Assembly: GCA_002747975.1 (NCBI GenBank) | Contig: PDRA01000022.1 | Coordinates: forward strand, 1-64,000 | Direction of reading: 5' to 3' | Origin: Candidatus Altimarinota bacterium | GTDB lineage: Bacteria; Patescibacteriota; Gracilibacteria; BD1-5; UBA2023 | DNA length: 64,000 nt | Shown here: positions 33,244 through 46,326 of the stretch, one piece after another | How the letters are laid out: the number at the start of each line of letters is the position of its first letter | Numbering within the stretch: the stretch's first letter is position 1 | Made by a program: the position numbers and the translations under genes | The notes under the pieces: model-generated | The model's input: only the letters and a program-made list of their open reading frames with translations | Told to the model about the DNA's origin: nothing | Database searches by the model: none

Positions 33244-34407
33244 ATGTCTTTTGATAAAAAAATAAATACAGTCTTACTCAATACAACCGGTGCTATTGGT
33301 GATGCTGTTCAACTTGGGACCCTGCTGACAGCGATGAAAAGTGAAAATCCAGATTTAAAAATTGGAGTTATTTCCAATCCTTTGACACATTGAGTTATAT
33401 TGAAGGATGGTGTCTTTTGTTTTTCTTCTGAGGATGAGATTTCTCCAAAATTTAAGAGTGCTCCTTCGATCGATTTACGTGACTATTTACAGGTCAATCC
33501 ACATGGAAATCCAAGAAAGCATTCAAGTGAGCTTTTGGTTGAGTATGTTTCTAAAAAATTAAAAAAAGAACAGCCTCAACTTTTTGAATCATTAAAAGGT
33601 ATGAATTCTAAGGCCTCAAAAGATAATATAAAGATTTCACTTTCTCAAGAAGAAAAAGCTTTTTGAGAAAGGGTAATGGGTCGAATTCGCAAGCAATATC
33701 CAGGTAAAAAAATCATCGTCCTCTCTGCTTATTCGACAACATTAAATCGAGATATTCCACAAAACACAATGGCAGAGCTTATAAAAAAATTGTCACAAGC
33801 AAATATTATTCCAATTTTACAAGAACCACTTCCTAAAAATAAAAAGCCCAATTGATGTATATTAGCCAGTAATTTTTATGATGAACAAGAAATTCAAAAA
33901 GAGCATTTGGATCCGCTTCGCTCAAGTGTGGCAATTTGGATACAAAGTGATGGATTTGTTGGAGTTGATTCTTGACCACATCACCTTATTAACGCCGGAA
34001 TACAGTGACTGGAGGAGCAAAACGAGAGCATCAAGGGATTAGCAAAAGAAAAGGTTCTGACCATACTGTGAAGTTCTGCTGCTGTAGCGGTAAAATATGA
34101 TTGAAATCGTGTTATTCAGGCAGATCTATCAAAATCATGCCAAAAAAAAGCGCCGTGTGGTTTTCACTGATATGAGTGACAAGAGGGTAAAAAGAAAGAA
34201 TGACAAAAAAACGAATTTCCAATTTATTTTAGAAATCAAGAAACAATATCAGAAGAGAGTCTCTCGAAAAAAGGCTTTTCAAAGAAAAAAATAGAGACAC
34301 CACTGTGTGTTTTGCCTCATAAGTGAAATTGTGAAGTGACAAAGTGCATGCACTCTATCTCTTATGATATTATTGCTAACGAAATTATAGAAATGGTGTA
34401 TTGATAA
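33244..34407 (+). CDS. GT9 heptosyltransferase-like protein
   Basis: 387 residues. NTTGAIGDAVQLGTLLTAM matches the GT9 N-terminal loop (normally D-x-IGD), and GVDSGPHHLINAG matches the ADP-heptose binding GVDSGPMHLA pattern. The C-terminal ~90 residues are unusually Lys/Gly-rich. It follows a strong promoter and faces the ADP-heptose operon, so it is a likely user of ADP-heptose. The reading ends TGA TAA: the penultimate codon is TGA. Exact acceptor unknown. Confidence 0.75.
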
Positions 34408-34419
34408 ATATATGAAATT

Positions 34420-35514
34420 TTAATTTTCTATCACTTTTCGAAATTTTTTTACAAAATTTTCTTTTTCGTATTTTTTGGCTCACCAAGCGATTTTTGCATA
34501 GTTCCATTTTTTTTTCTCAAACTTTTCTATTCCATTATTGATGCTTTTTTGCGTGGCTTCTTCGAAAAAGATGCCGTTTTCATTTTCTTGTACAATTTCC
34601 TGTGAACCTCATTTTTTGTAAGCAATAATTGGTGTTCCGGTTGCAAGTGCTTCGATCGCTACAATTCCAAAGTCCTCCTCTTGCGGAAAGAGAAATCCCT
34701 TTGCATTCGAGAAATATGAGCTAATTTCCTGTCTTGATGGATTAAATTTCCAAACAATATTTTTGTTTGATTTTTCCTTGAGTTCTCGGTAGAGTTCGGT
34801 GTCTGTATTGGTAGCGATGATAATATTTTTCCCATTTGTATTAAATGCATCGACAAGTAAATCAAATCGTTTATAGGGAACACATCTTCCAATGGCAAAA
34901 TAATAATTTTCTCTTGTTTCAACTGGGTTCTCTTTGATTGGTAGAGGAATAGATGGAGAGATAAGCAGGGAATCTTTTTTGTAGAATTTTTTGATTCATT
35001 TTTGGGTATAGCGTGAATTTGCAATGAAAATATCGACATTTTGTGCCGCTTCAAAATCCCACTTTCGAAATTTTGAAATAAGGAGTTTTAAAAATATTTT
35101 TGCTATTGGATTGAGCCAACCAAACTCCATCATATTTTGATACTCATCAAATCGCCCCCAGTAGTATCGAGTAATACAATGGCAATACGAAATATGGGTT
35201 TGGTGTGGAAGTTTTTTGATATGTTTTGCTTCGGCTGAACTTGAAGAGATGAGAATATCATACTCATGTAAATCAAGTCCACGAAAGGCAAAGTGTCGCA
35301 AAAAACCAGAGAGTTTATGACGACGACTCAAAAATGGTATTTTTTCTATCCAGGTTGTCCGTATTTTTTTTCCTTCGAATTTCGGGTGCTCAATATGATT
35401 GACAGAAGTAAAAACATCTGCTTCTGGATAGAGCTCCATAATATCGAGGAGCACTGATTCTGCTCATCAAAAATCCACCAACCAGTCGTGTATGATTGCT
35501 ATTTTTTTAGTCAT
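34420..35514 (-). CDS. Glycosyltransferase family 4
   Basis: 364 residues from the ATG at 35514: MTKKIAIIHDWLVDFGGAE is a textbook GT4 start. C-terminal domain: YYFAIGRCVPYKRFDLLVDAF, the EEDFGIVAIEALATGTPII nucleotide-sugar motif (EX7E) and GGSQEIV. Related to WbaZ-type mannosyltransferases. It overlaps the end of the WecG/TagA-like gene by 8 bases, so the two are coupled. Confidence 0.9.
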
Positions 35515-36286
35515 TTTTATTGGTAATAATTTCCAAGAATATTTTGAGACTTTTGAGGGTTTTTTTGAGATTTTTTCGCGGGTAGCGCAGAGCTCTCCAG
35601 AGCCATTCTCATCTGATTTTTTGAAGCCACTTTGGGGCGCGTTTTTCGGTATGAGTCAAAAATTCAAACAGTCCACCGACACTGAAAACAAGATAATTAT
35701 TTTTTGTGAGATATTCTCGATTTTCTTCGATCCAGATCTCCTGAAGTGGACTTCCACGACCGACAAGCAGGATGTGGATTTTTTCATTTGCTGGTAGAAA
35801 ATCTTGTTTTTCCCACTCCTCAAATCCATTTTTTATACGAATTGGCGATGTTTTGTAGGTTTTTTTGATCCAGTTTTCCATTTTTTTGACCACTTCCTGC
35901 GTGCTTCCATAGAGTGAAATATCAAATTCTTTTTTGTTTCTTACGAGAGTATCAAGAAAAAACGGCACAAAATCTGTCCCATTGGTGCTGGGAATTGTTG
36001 GAAGTGTTTTGCGAATATGGGTCAAAAAGTACCAGAAATTTTTTCCTTTCATGACAATTTTTCGAGCAAAAAGAAGTTGAAAAGCAATTCCATCTGGCAG
36101 AAGAAAATCCGCATTTTCAAGTGATTTGGCATACTCGGAATTTGATGTGATTTTGTCACTATTGGCATAGTAAATAAAATGCACAATTGTCGATTTTTTG
36201 GTAGTATAGCAGTCCAAAATTCCTTCCGCAATATTCTCATACGAATCGTGAACTGCAGAGCGCATAATGTTTTCTCGAGTTTGCAT
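35507..36286 (-). CDS. WecG/TagA/CpsF-family glycosyltransferase (GT26)
   Basis: 259 residues. Family landmarks: YYANSDKITSN, LLPDGIAFQLLF, GTDFVPFFLD, SLYGSTQEVVKKM, LLVGRGSPLQEIWI and the C-terminal RAPKWLQKIRGEWLWRALR. GT26 enzymes add the second sugar (often ManNAc or ManNAcA) to undecaprenyl-PP-GlcNAc. This suggests the glycan starts on a GlcNAc-lipid carrier. It starts 3 bases after the GT9 gene at 36290. Confidence 0.88.
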
Positions 36287-36289
36287 TGT

Positions 36290-37513
36290 TTATTGTTTGA
36301 AAAAATGAAGATGGATAAAGTGAGCGAGTTTTTCGGTATCGAGAGATTGCCAGGTTTTCTCTGGAAGCTCGAGTTGAAACGATGGTACCCAAAAAGATTT
36401 CTTATAGATATAGGCAAATGATTGTTTATTTTCGTTTGTGAAGTGTACAAATTCCCAATTTTTTCCACATGATTTTTTCTCGATTTTTCTATCCAGTCGA
36501 TATGGAGACCATACGCTATAATCACCGACTGTGAAGATTGTGAGGCTGTTAGTAAGGTTTCTGATAAGATTGATTCCACCACCATCGATTCCTATAACAC
36601 AGCCAAATTCGCTTGCATACTTTTGAAAATTATCAAAAGGCATTTTTTTGACGATAAAATTTACTTTGAGATTGGTTGAAAGTCGTTTCTCAAGCGCTTT
36701 GAAAATTTCGGTATGTTCTATATCCATCACAGTGACCGTAAGCTCCTTATATTTTATAAGGTCTCGAATCATACGTTCCCAAAGACTGGCTCCAATATCT
36801 CGCATACTTTTGACTGAGAGAAAGAGTAGAATCTCTTTTGAATTATTTTTTTCTCACGGATAGAAATATGCATTTTTAGTGTAAACAAATTCATCAAAAT
36901 CTGTCCAACCAAAAATACTTTGAAACGAGTCAATATAATTTTGATTGAGCTGGTGCCCACTTCGTGTGTAGCGATATTTATAGGAAATATCAAAACATGG
37001 ATTTGCAAACCAGCGATTGGCACTGACCCAAAAAGCATTTTCGATTCCTTTGATGTTTTTGTATTCTCCAAATTCTGTTAGACTATCGAGTAAATCGATA
37101 AAAAGTACTCTCTTTTTTCACTTTCGTTTGTTTCGATGAAATGTTTGAATAAATTTGAATGTTTTTACCATTGTCGTAAAAGGATTGCGCGAATAGGAAT
37201 CATAGGACGCATCACTATTTTTTATGACGCTGACATTTTCAAGGGCTTCGAGTGGCCGTAGAATGCTATCATTTCCTCCAGACGAAATAATTTCAAACTC
37301 TCACTTCCATCATTTTTTTTGCATATATTCGATGAAACATCGAATCAGTGGACGGCTAATAATCGCATCACCAATACGATCTGATCGATTGATAATAATT
37401 TTTTTGAATTTGAAGGGATCAGTGTGTTTTTCTTGAAACAGCCGAAAAAACAGTCAAACATAAAAACTCAAAAACTTGGCAATATGAATGAGAATAATTT
37501 TTAGATATGTCAT
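36290..37513 (-). CDS. Second GT9 heptosyltransferase-like protein
   Basis: 407 residues from the ATG at 37513. After a short hydrophobic stretch, IIINRSDRIGDAIISRPLIR is the clear GT9 signature; ISSGGNDSILRPL and, near the C-terminus, GCVIGIDGGGINL follow. Together with 33244-34407 it gives two putative heptosyltransferases beside the ADP-heptose genes. Substrate inferred from context; other GT9 members use other donors. Confidence 0.8.
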
Positions 37514-37588
37514 AAATATATAATATAGTATATAAATAATATTTTTTTCAGTGTATTTTACAAAATTGTAGCAAGAGTGTTTCGTTTT

Positions 37589-38989
37589 CTAGATGTTTTT
37601 GCGTGTAAACATAATTCCGTCAAGCGAAAATGCCTTTTCGCCAATGAGAATTGATGGCATCGCAACATCATCTTCTCACTCAAAAAATCCAAATCATTCG
37701 CTTTCAATTTTTTCATGAAGTTTGAGCTTGATTTTTCGTAGAATTCCAAATTTTTCGAGCGCATCATAGACTCGGCCAACACCGTCAGGATACCGTGTAT
37801 CTGTCATTCTTGCGATTTCTTCGATTCGTACGCCCGTTACTCGGAAATCACCATTTTCAAGGGCTTCAATAGTGTAGTTTTTGTCATTTGTTTGTTTTTT
37901 GAGATCATAGACTTTTACGTCCTCGTTTTCTTTTGTATTCTCATCTTCGCTGATGCGGTTTTCTGGAGTTTCTTTGATAAGTATATCCTTGAGTTCGTCA
38001 ATCTGCATATAGGCTCCTGCTGAGATAAGAAGCGCAACTTTTTTACCCGTTTCTTTTTCAAAAATTTCTCGCATTTCTTGCATATGATCGGCGTCAATAA
38101 GATCAGCTTTTGAGAAAATAATAATCTCTTTTCGTTCAGCAAGACTGGTTCGCAGATCATTGTTTTCATTATTTTCGGCCTGAAATGCATCCCATTTTTC
38201 TATTTCTTTGCGTATAGTTTGGTATTCTGTGATGACCTTTTCTTCGCCTTGACTGGCATCGAGAAGATGAAGCAGGGTCTTACAGCGGTCGATATGCTTC
38301 AAAAATTGGAATCCCAATCCTTTTCCATCGCTGGCTCACTCGATGAGTCCTGGCACATCTTCGATGACGAGTGATCGGTTTTTCCATTCCATCACGCCGA
38401 GATTTGGTGTGATGGTTGTGAAGGCATAGTTTGCGATTTTCGGTTTTACATTGGTCAGGGCTTGGATGAGGGTAGATTTTCCAGCATTTGGAAAACCGAC
38501 GAGCCCCACATCTGCGACGAGTTTGAGCTCGAGTTTTACTTCTTTTTTCTCTCACTGGTCGCCGAGTTCTGCGAAGTGCGGAGCTTGGCGCGTACTTGAA
38601 GGGAAGTGTGCATTTCCAAATCCGCCTCGTCCGCCCTCACACACCAAAAATTCTTGCCCATCTCGCACGAAATCAAACAAAACCTCCCCACTTTCACTGT
38701 CGATGACAATGGTTCCGACAGGAACTTCGAGAATAGTGTCTTCAGCATTTGCTCCGTGCATTTCTTTTGTTTTTCCTCTCTGGCCATTTCCAGCTTTGAT
38801 AACCTTTCTATGGCGAAAATTGGTCAGTGTTGTTTCGTGTGTTGTTGATCGCAGGATAATACTTCCTCCATCACCACCATCACCGCCATAGGGTCCACCA
38901 TTTGGGATATATTTTTCTCGTCGCCAAGCGACAATTCCATCGCCTCATTTGCCTGCCTGCATTTTTACTTTGACTTCATCAATAAACAT
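37589..38989 (-). CDS. obg: Obg/CgtA GTPase
   Basis: 466 residues. The N-terminal Obg glycine-rich fold has [19 protein letters not shown] and [12 protein letters not shown], then the G domain: [12 protein letters not shown] (G1), TTITPNLGV (G2), [17 protein letters not shown] (G3) and SKADL (G4). A C-terminal Obg-specific domain follows (YDALEKFGI...). Essential ribosome-assembly and stress GTPase. It ends in TAG. Confidence 0.97.
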
Positions 38990-39116
38990 AATACTATAAG
39001 GAGTTATTAGATTTTAGAATGTAAAAAATAGAATCCAGAGCTGAGATTTGGAAGGTAGAATTGGGAAATGAGGAGTTTTTTTGTTTTCGTTGTCCCCAAT
39101 GAGGCCTTCAAGTAGG

Positions 39117-39135
39117 CTCTGAATTTATTTCAGAG
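39117..39135. other. Inverted repeat in the obg-rpmG intergenic region
   Basis: CTCTGAA / TTCAGAG (7-bp stem) inside a 280-base gap between the divergent obg and rpmG genes. It lacks a clean T-run, so it is not called a terminator. The rest of the gap shows nothing else I can name. Confidence 0.35.
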
Positions 39136-39211
39136 GTTCTTTTAGAAAAAAATAATTTGTTATTATTTTGTTCTCTTTTATATGCAAAAACAAAAAAAAA
39201 GCAATTTAAAT

Positions 39212-39238
39212 TTGCATTTTGACAAAAATCTATATAAT
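39212..39238 (+). promoter_or_regulatory. Probable rpmG promoter
   Basis: TTGCAT (39212-39217), a 15-base spacer and TATAAT (39233-39238), about 30 bases upstream of the rpmG ATG. The short spacer lowers confidence, but the TTGC-type -35 resembles those before rpsF and rpsO. Confidence 0.5.
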
Positions 39239-39269
39239 CGGTTCATTATTTTCTATTTTTTTAAAAATT

Positions 39270-39446
39270 ATGGCAAAAGGGAAGCGTACATACCAATGTG
39301 GAAAATCTACAGAAGGTGGAGGTCGAAGAGACTACGTTTATGCGGTTAATAAGAGAAATCTTGAAGCTGGGCAAAAACTCGAACTCAGCAAATATGACAA
39401 GACGACTCGAAAACATGTCAAGTATACATTTGTTGATGTAAAATAG
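39270..39446 (+). CDS. rpmG: Ribosomal protein bL33
   Basis: 58 residues, MAKGKRTYQCG start, then GRRDYVYAVNKRN, LELSKYDKTTRKHV, the bL33 pattern. Only one Cys is present, so it is a zinc-free (C-minus) type. It uses no TGA codons, as in the other ribosomal proteins here. Confidence 0.9.
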   Translation: MAKGKRTYQCGKSTEGGGRRDYVYAVNKRNLEAGQKLELSKYDKTTRKHVKYTFVDVK

Positions 39447-39610
39447 TTTTCTGTTGATTACATATTGATTTTTTTTAAAGAAAAATCGTATTAAAATGTT
39501 CCTTTTTGAGAAAAATAGAGGAATATTTTTTTGTTTGAAAAATGATTTTTGTTGATTTTTTTCATTTCTTTTATATAATAGATTTACATTTATTTGATAA
39601 TATTGATTTT

Positions 39611-39820
39611 ATGGCAACGATTACTATCGAAAATGTTCCAGAGGCAACTCTCAGGCGAATTGGAAAACGAATTGATTTTCAGGATGTTCGACTGACTAAA
39701 AAAAGAAAAACTTCGGCTGATCCGACTATCCGTCTGCACGAGCTTTCGCAAGACCCTGAAAATACTGTGTATGGACCGTTTACACCAAAAGAATTTTTAG
39801 AGGAACTTAATAAAATGTAG
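39611..39820 (+). CDS. Antitoxin of a RelE/YafQ-type toxin-antitoxin pair
   Basis: 69 residues from the ATG at 39611 (MATITIENVPEATL, a ribbon-helix-helix-like DNA-binding start). The C-terminal half is acidic/Pro-rich (SQDPENTVYGPFTPKEF), as expected of the disordered part that wraps the toxin. One base separates its TAG from the toxin ATG. RHH type is inferred from the pattern. Confidence 0.72.
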   Translation: MATITIENVPEATLRRIGKRIDFQDVRLTKKRKTSADPTIRLHELSQDPENTVYGPFTPKEFLEELNKM

Positions 39821-39821
39821 T

Positions 39822-40088
39822 ATGAAAGTTACATTTACAAAAAAATATCGAAAGTCGTTTTCAAAATTGCATAAAAAACAGAAAAAACAGGCAATTGAGA
39901 GAATAGAAATTTTCTTGAATAATCCTTTTGAAATTGGACTTCGAAATCATAAACTTTATGGAAGATATGATGGATATCGCTCTATTAATGTAACTGGTGA
40001 CTATCGAGCAATTTTCCGAGAATATCCAAATGGAACCTATGAATTTGTCGAATTTGTTGATATTGGTACCCACAGTGAACTCTATTAA
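39822..40088 (+). CDS. RelE/YafQ-family mRNA interferase toxin
   Basis: 88 residues. Basic N-terminus (VTFTKKYRKSFSKLHKKQ), then LRNHKLYGRYDGYRSINVTGDYRAIF and DIGTHSELY at the C-terminus: the RelE/YafQ core, whose conserved H-E at the end are the likely catalytic residues for ribosome-dependent mRNA cleavage. A terminator follows directly. Confidence 0.82.
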   Translation: MKVTFTKKYRKSFSKLHKKQKKQAIERIEIFLNNPFEIGLRNHKLYGRYDGYRSINVTGDYRAIFREYPNGTYEFVEFVDIGTHSELY

Positions 40089-40123
40089 AATCCCCCAAAA
40101 TTTGCTTTTGAGGGATTTTTTGT
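40089..40123 (+). terminator. Rho-independent terminator after the toxin gene
   Basis: Stem ATCCCCCAAAA / TTTTGAGGGAT (one mismatch) with a loop of about five bases, followed by TTTTTTG. It overlaps the end of the toxin gene and also faces the minus-strand gene at 40144. Confidence 0.75.
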
Positions 40124-40143
40124 CTTGTGTTTTTTAAAAAAAT

Positions 40144-40413
40144 TTATTTTTTGATAAGCTCATGCTCTGGGAGGGAAGAGAGAAATTGCTCCACTTCACT
40201 TTTTTTGGTTTTCTTGAGTTCTTTGTAGTACTCTTCGAGTGTGATGAGTCTAGCATCAAGAAAAGCCCGCTCACTGTGAGAGAGGATTACTTTGGTGATT
40301 TCCTCATATTTCATATTGTATTGAAGGAGTTTATCGATGAGTTTTTTGCTGATATGAGCATCACTGGTCTTTCAAAATATTTTTTCCAGTTTTTTAGAAT
40401 GAGTTTTAGACAT
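40144..40413 (-). CDS. Small charged protein, unknown
   Basis: 89 residues, all helical-looking with alternating Lys/Glu/Leu (KKLIDKLLQY, KYEEITKVIL, LEEYYKELKK). One TGA codon (LEKIFGK). It resembles small recombination-regulator-like (RecX-type) helical repeats in the ITKVILSHSERAFLDARLI segment, but that is weak. No firm family. Confidence 0.55.
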
Positions 40414-40539
40414 AAAAAAATAAGGTGTTATTTCAGATTGATGTATCCATCATAGCACATTTATTTTTTTCTCGCAAGAGTTTTTTTATTTTTCCTTTGA
40501 CAATATAAAATTCTATTTATAAATATCTTTTAAAAAAAT

Positions 40540-40567
40540 TTGCTTTTTATTTCTTTTTTTATATACT
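40540..40567 (+). promoter_or_regulatory. rpsF-operon promoter
   Basis: TTGCTT (40540-40545), a 16-base spacer and TATACT (40562-40567). The same arrangement precedes rpsO and, with a 17-base spacer, the CNBD gene. Confidence 0.65.
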
Positions 40568-40646
40568 ACTTGAGCTTTTATTTTAAAGCGCATTTTATTT
40601 CCTTCTTTTTCCTGGTCAGAAAAAGATATCTAACCCATAGGAACTT

Positions 40647-40937
40647 ATGAGACAATACGAACTTATGATGATCATAGATCCTGCTCTCTCAAAAGATGAC
40701 AGCGCTGCTCTCATCAAAGAAATCGAGACTGAACTCAAAAATTCAGGAGCAAAGATCAAAACCAAAGATCATCCAGGTGAGCAAAATCTTGCCTACAAAA
40801 TTCGAGGTTCAAAAATCGGATACTATCTCCTCTATACTCTTGAGAGAAATGAAGGAGACTTTTTCGATGCAACTCGACATTTTAATATGAAACCGTCAAT
40901 TTGGCGATTCATGTTTGTACGAACAGACAATCAATAA
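40647..40937 (+). CDS. rpsF: Ribosomal protein bS6
   Basis: 96 residues. MRQYELMMIIDPALSKDD, LAYKIRGSKIGYYLLYTLE and the RHFNMKPSIWRFMFVR C-terminal strand are the bS6 fold. First gene of rpsF-ssb-rpsR, the usual bacterial order. It has no TGA codons. Confidence 0.95.
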   Translation: MRQYELMMIIDPALSKDDSAALIKEIETELKNSGAKIKTKDHPGEQNLAYKIRGSKIGYYLLYTLERNEGDFFDATRHFNMKPSIWRFMFVRTDNQ

Positions 40938-40957
40938 TTTCTATAAAATTTTTAATT

Positions 40958-41368
40958 ATGCGAACTATAAACAAAGTTATCCTCATTGGAAACATTACAA
41001 AAGATCCTTTTGTAAAAACAACAACTGGGGATAAAAAAGTAGCAACATTTACAGTAGCGACAAATCGATACTATAAAAATGCGACTGGTGAGTCTCAATC
41101 TGAAGCAGAGTACACAAACTGTGTCTGCTGGGGACCACTGGCTGAGCGAGCTGAGCAGTTCCTTCGAAAGGGCAAACTTGTTTATATAGAAGGACGACTC
41201 AAAACACGAGTTATTGACAAAGAAGATGGAACACGACTCTATAAAACAGAAGTTGTGGTCGGTCAACTTATTTTTCTCTCAAAGAGAGATGAGTTCTCAG
41301 AAGAGCCACTTGAATCAGAATCGAAAGCTGATGCAAGTCTCGATGATTTCTCGGATTTAGATATTTAA
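40958..41368 (+). CDS. ssb: Single-stranded DNA-binding protein
   Basis: 136 residues from the ATG at 40958. OB-fold signature [54 protein letters not shown]; the acidic tail DDFSDLDI is the partner-binding tip in a variant form. Between rpsF and rpsR as in many bacteria. It has no TGA codons. Confidence 0.96.
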   Translation: MRTINKVILIGNITKDPFVKTTTGDKKVATFTVATNRYYKNATGESQSEAEYTNCVCWGPLAERAEQFLRKGKLVYIEGRLKTRVIDKEDGTRLYKTEVVVGQLIFLSKRDEFSEEPLESESKADASLDDFSDLDI

Positions 41369-41381
41369 TTTTTTCTTCATT

Positions 41382-41693
41382 ATGCTTCAAACAAAAAAGA
41401 AAATAAAAAAGGTGTGTCCTATCGAAGAAGCTGGTATTACTTATATAGATTATAAAGATACAGCTTTTCTCAAACAATACCTTACAAAATTTAATCGGAT
41501 TGTGCCACGAAAGTATTCTGGTACTTCGCTTCGAAATCAAAAAAAGCTTGCCAGAGCGATCAAAAGAGCGCGATATATGGCACTTCTTCCATATATTATC
41601 GATCCTCGAATGTATACAGAGACAGCTTCTCCAGTAGAAGACGCTGCACCTGTAAAAAAGCCAGAAATTGATCCAGAAGGAGTTTCTGTATAG
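41382..41693 (+). CDS. rpsR: Ribosomal protein bS18
   Basis: 103 residues. [20 protein letters not shown] and [26 protein letters not shown] are the bS18 core. A C-terminal Pro/Asp/Val-rich extension of about 25 residues is not typical of the family. It ends in TAG and is followed by a terminator. It has no TGA codons. Confidence 0.95.
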   Translation: MLQTKKKIKKVCPIEEAGITYIDYKDTAFLKQYLTKFNRIVPRKYSGTSLRNQKKLARAIKRARYMALLPYIIDPRMYTETASPVEDAAPVKKPEIDPEGVSV

Positions 41694-41707
41694 GTTTTTT
41701 TGACTCT

Positions 41708-41742
41708 AAAACACACTTTTTTTGAAAAAAGTGTGTTTTTTA
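41708..41742 (+). terminator. Terminator of the rpsF-ssb-rpsR operon
   Basis: AAACACACTTTTTT hairpin with AAAAAAGTGTGTTT, then TTTT. A long GC-poor stem, but perfectly paired and directly after rpsR. Confidence 0.8.
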
Positions 41743-41743
41743 T

Positions 41744-41772
41744 TTGACAAAAAAAACAAAATCTGCTAATAT
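41744..41772 (+). promoter_or_regulatory. Promoter of the pilin-like gene
   Basis: TTGACA (41744-41749), a 17-base spacer and TAATAT (41767-41772), followed about 37 bases later by the ATG at 41809. Directly behind the rpsR terminator, so the pilin gene is its own unit. Confidence 0.65.
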
Positions 41773-41808
41773 AAGAGTGTTCGTATATTTTTTAACTTTT
41801 TCATTACT

Positions 41809-42162
41809 ATGAACACATTTAAAAAACTCGCCTATGCAGGGGCTGCTACTGTAATGTTGGTTGAGCAGAAAATATTTGCTGACTGAAAATCACTTTTTGG
41901 TACAGATAATGCAACAGGACTTGATCCAAACTGAAAAGATGCAAATGTTGCTATTATGGATGTCGTTAAAGCTCTTCTTCAATTTGTCACACTTATTGCT
42001 GTTGCTTACGCTCTCTATGGAGGTTTTATGATTCTTACAGCTGGTGGAGATGATGCACGAGCCAAGAAAGGTCGAACGATCATTATCCAAGTTCTTATTG
42101 GTATCGTTGTAATGTGGCTTGCATACGCAATCGTATCTCTCGTTGTAAATGCTCTCGCCTAA
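41809..42162 (+). CDS. T4SS-pilin-like small membrane protein (VirB2/TrbC-like)
   Basis: 117 residues. A signal-like N-terminus (about 1-25), a short polar stretch with Gly coded by TGA, then two membrane helices (about 50-73 and 88-115) around a basic turn ARAKKGRT. The GGFMILTAGGDDARAKKG motif is typical of the small 'pilin' proteins common in CPR genomes. The family is related to VirB2; whether it forms a pilus is unproven. No other secretion genes lie nearby. Confidence 0.75.
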
Positions 42163-42188
42163 TAAAAAAGATAATTTTTTTATCGAAA

Positions 42189-42222
42189 AGTACTCAAAAA
42201 ACATTTTTGGGTGCTTTTTTTT
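42189..42222 (+). terminator. Terminator after the pilin-like gene
   Basis: AGTACTCAAAAA / TTTTTGGGTGCT stem (with G-U pairs) and loop, then a run of eight T. It separates the pilin gene from leuS. Confidence 0.7.
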
Positions 42223-42282
42223 GATTTTTTTGTTTTTTTTCGTATATTTAGGAGGTATATACTATTTTTCTAACTTTCTCCT

Positions 42283-45972
<3,690 letters not shown>

Positions 45973-45982
45973 TTTTTTTCAC

Positions 45983-46312
45983 ATGGGAGAGAAATTATTT
46001 GTACCATCAGATCCTAAATCAGTTTCTGCTGTTCAATATGAACTTCTGCATAATATCGCCTTTACGATTGTATTAGTAAAAGCCTATAATATTTTGATGG
46101 AATATGCAAAATACAAACATATCAATATAAAGTACATCATAGAGATTGCAATTATTTCTCCTGTTGTAGAGATTATTTTCAATTATCATTCGTATCATTT
46201 TGAAATGCTTATCCTTTTCGGAGTTTTTGCTGTTATTATGTCAGTACTCTATCTATTTTTCTATGATACACTTAAGTCTATAGAAAAAGACTATCAAAGA
46301 GAACATAAATAA
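45983..46312 (+). CDS. Small membrane protein, PsiE-like
   Basis: 109 residues, three or four membrane segments; the pattern of helix 2-4 (YIIEIAIISPVVEIIF, MLILFGVFAVIM) recalls phosphate-starvation protein PsiE. It starts 10 bases after leuS, so probably cotranscribed. Function is unknown in the family; the assignment is tentative. Confidence 0.5.
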   Translation: MGEKLFVPSDPKSVSAVQYELLHNIAFTIVLVKAYNILMEYAKYKHINIKYIIEIAIISPVVEIIFNYHSYHFEMLILFGVFAVIMSVLYLFFYDTLKSIEKDYQREHK

Positions 46313-46326
46313 TTTTTTTGTAAAAA

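Noticed and set aside
38451-38891. 146-residue plus-strand ORF
   Set aside because: Antisense shadow of obg; Ser/Pro-rich translation arises from the Gly-rich complement.
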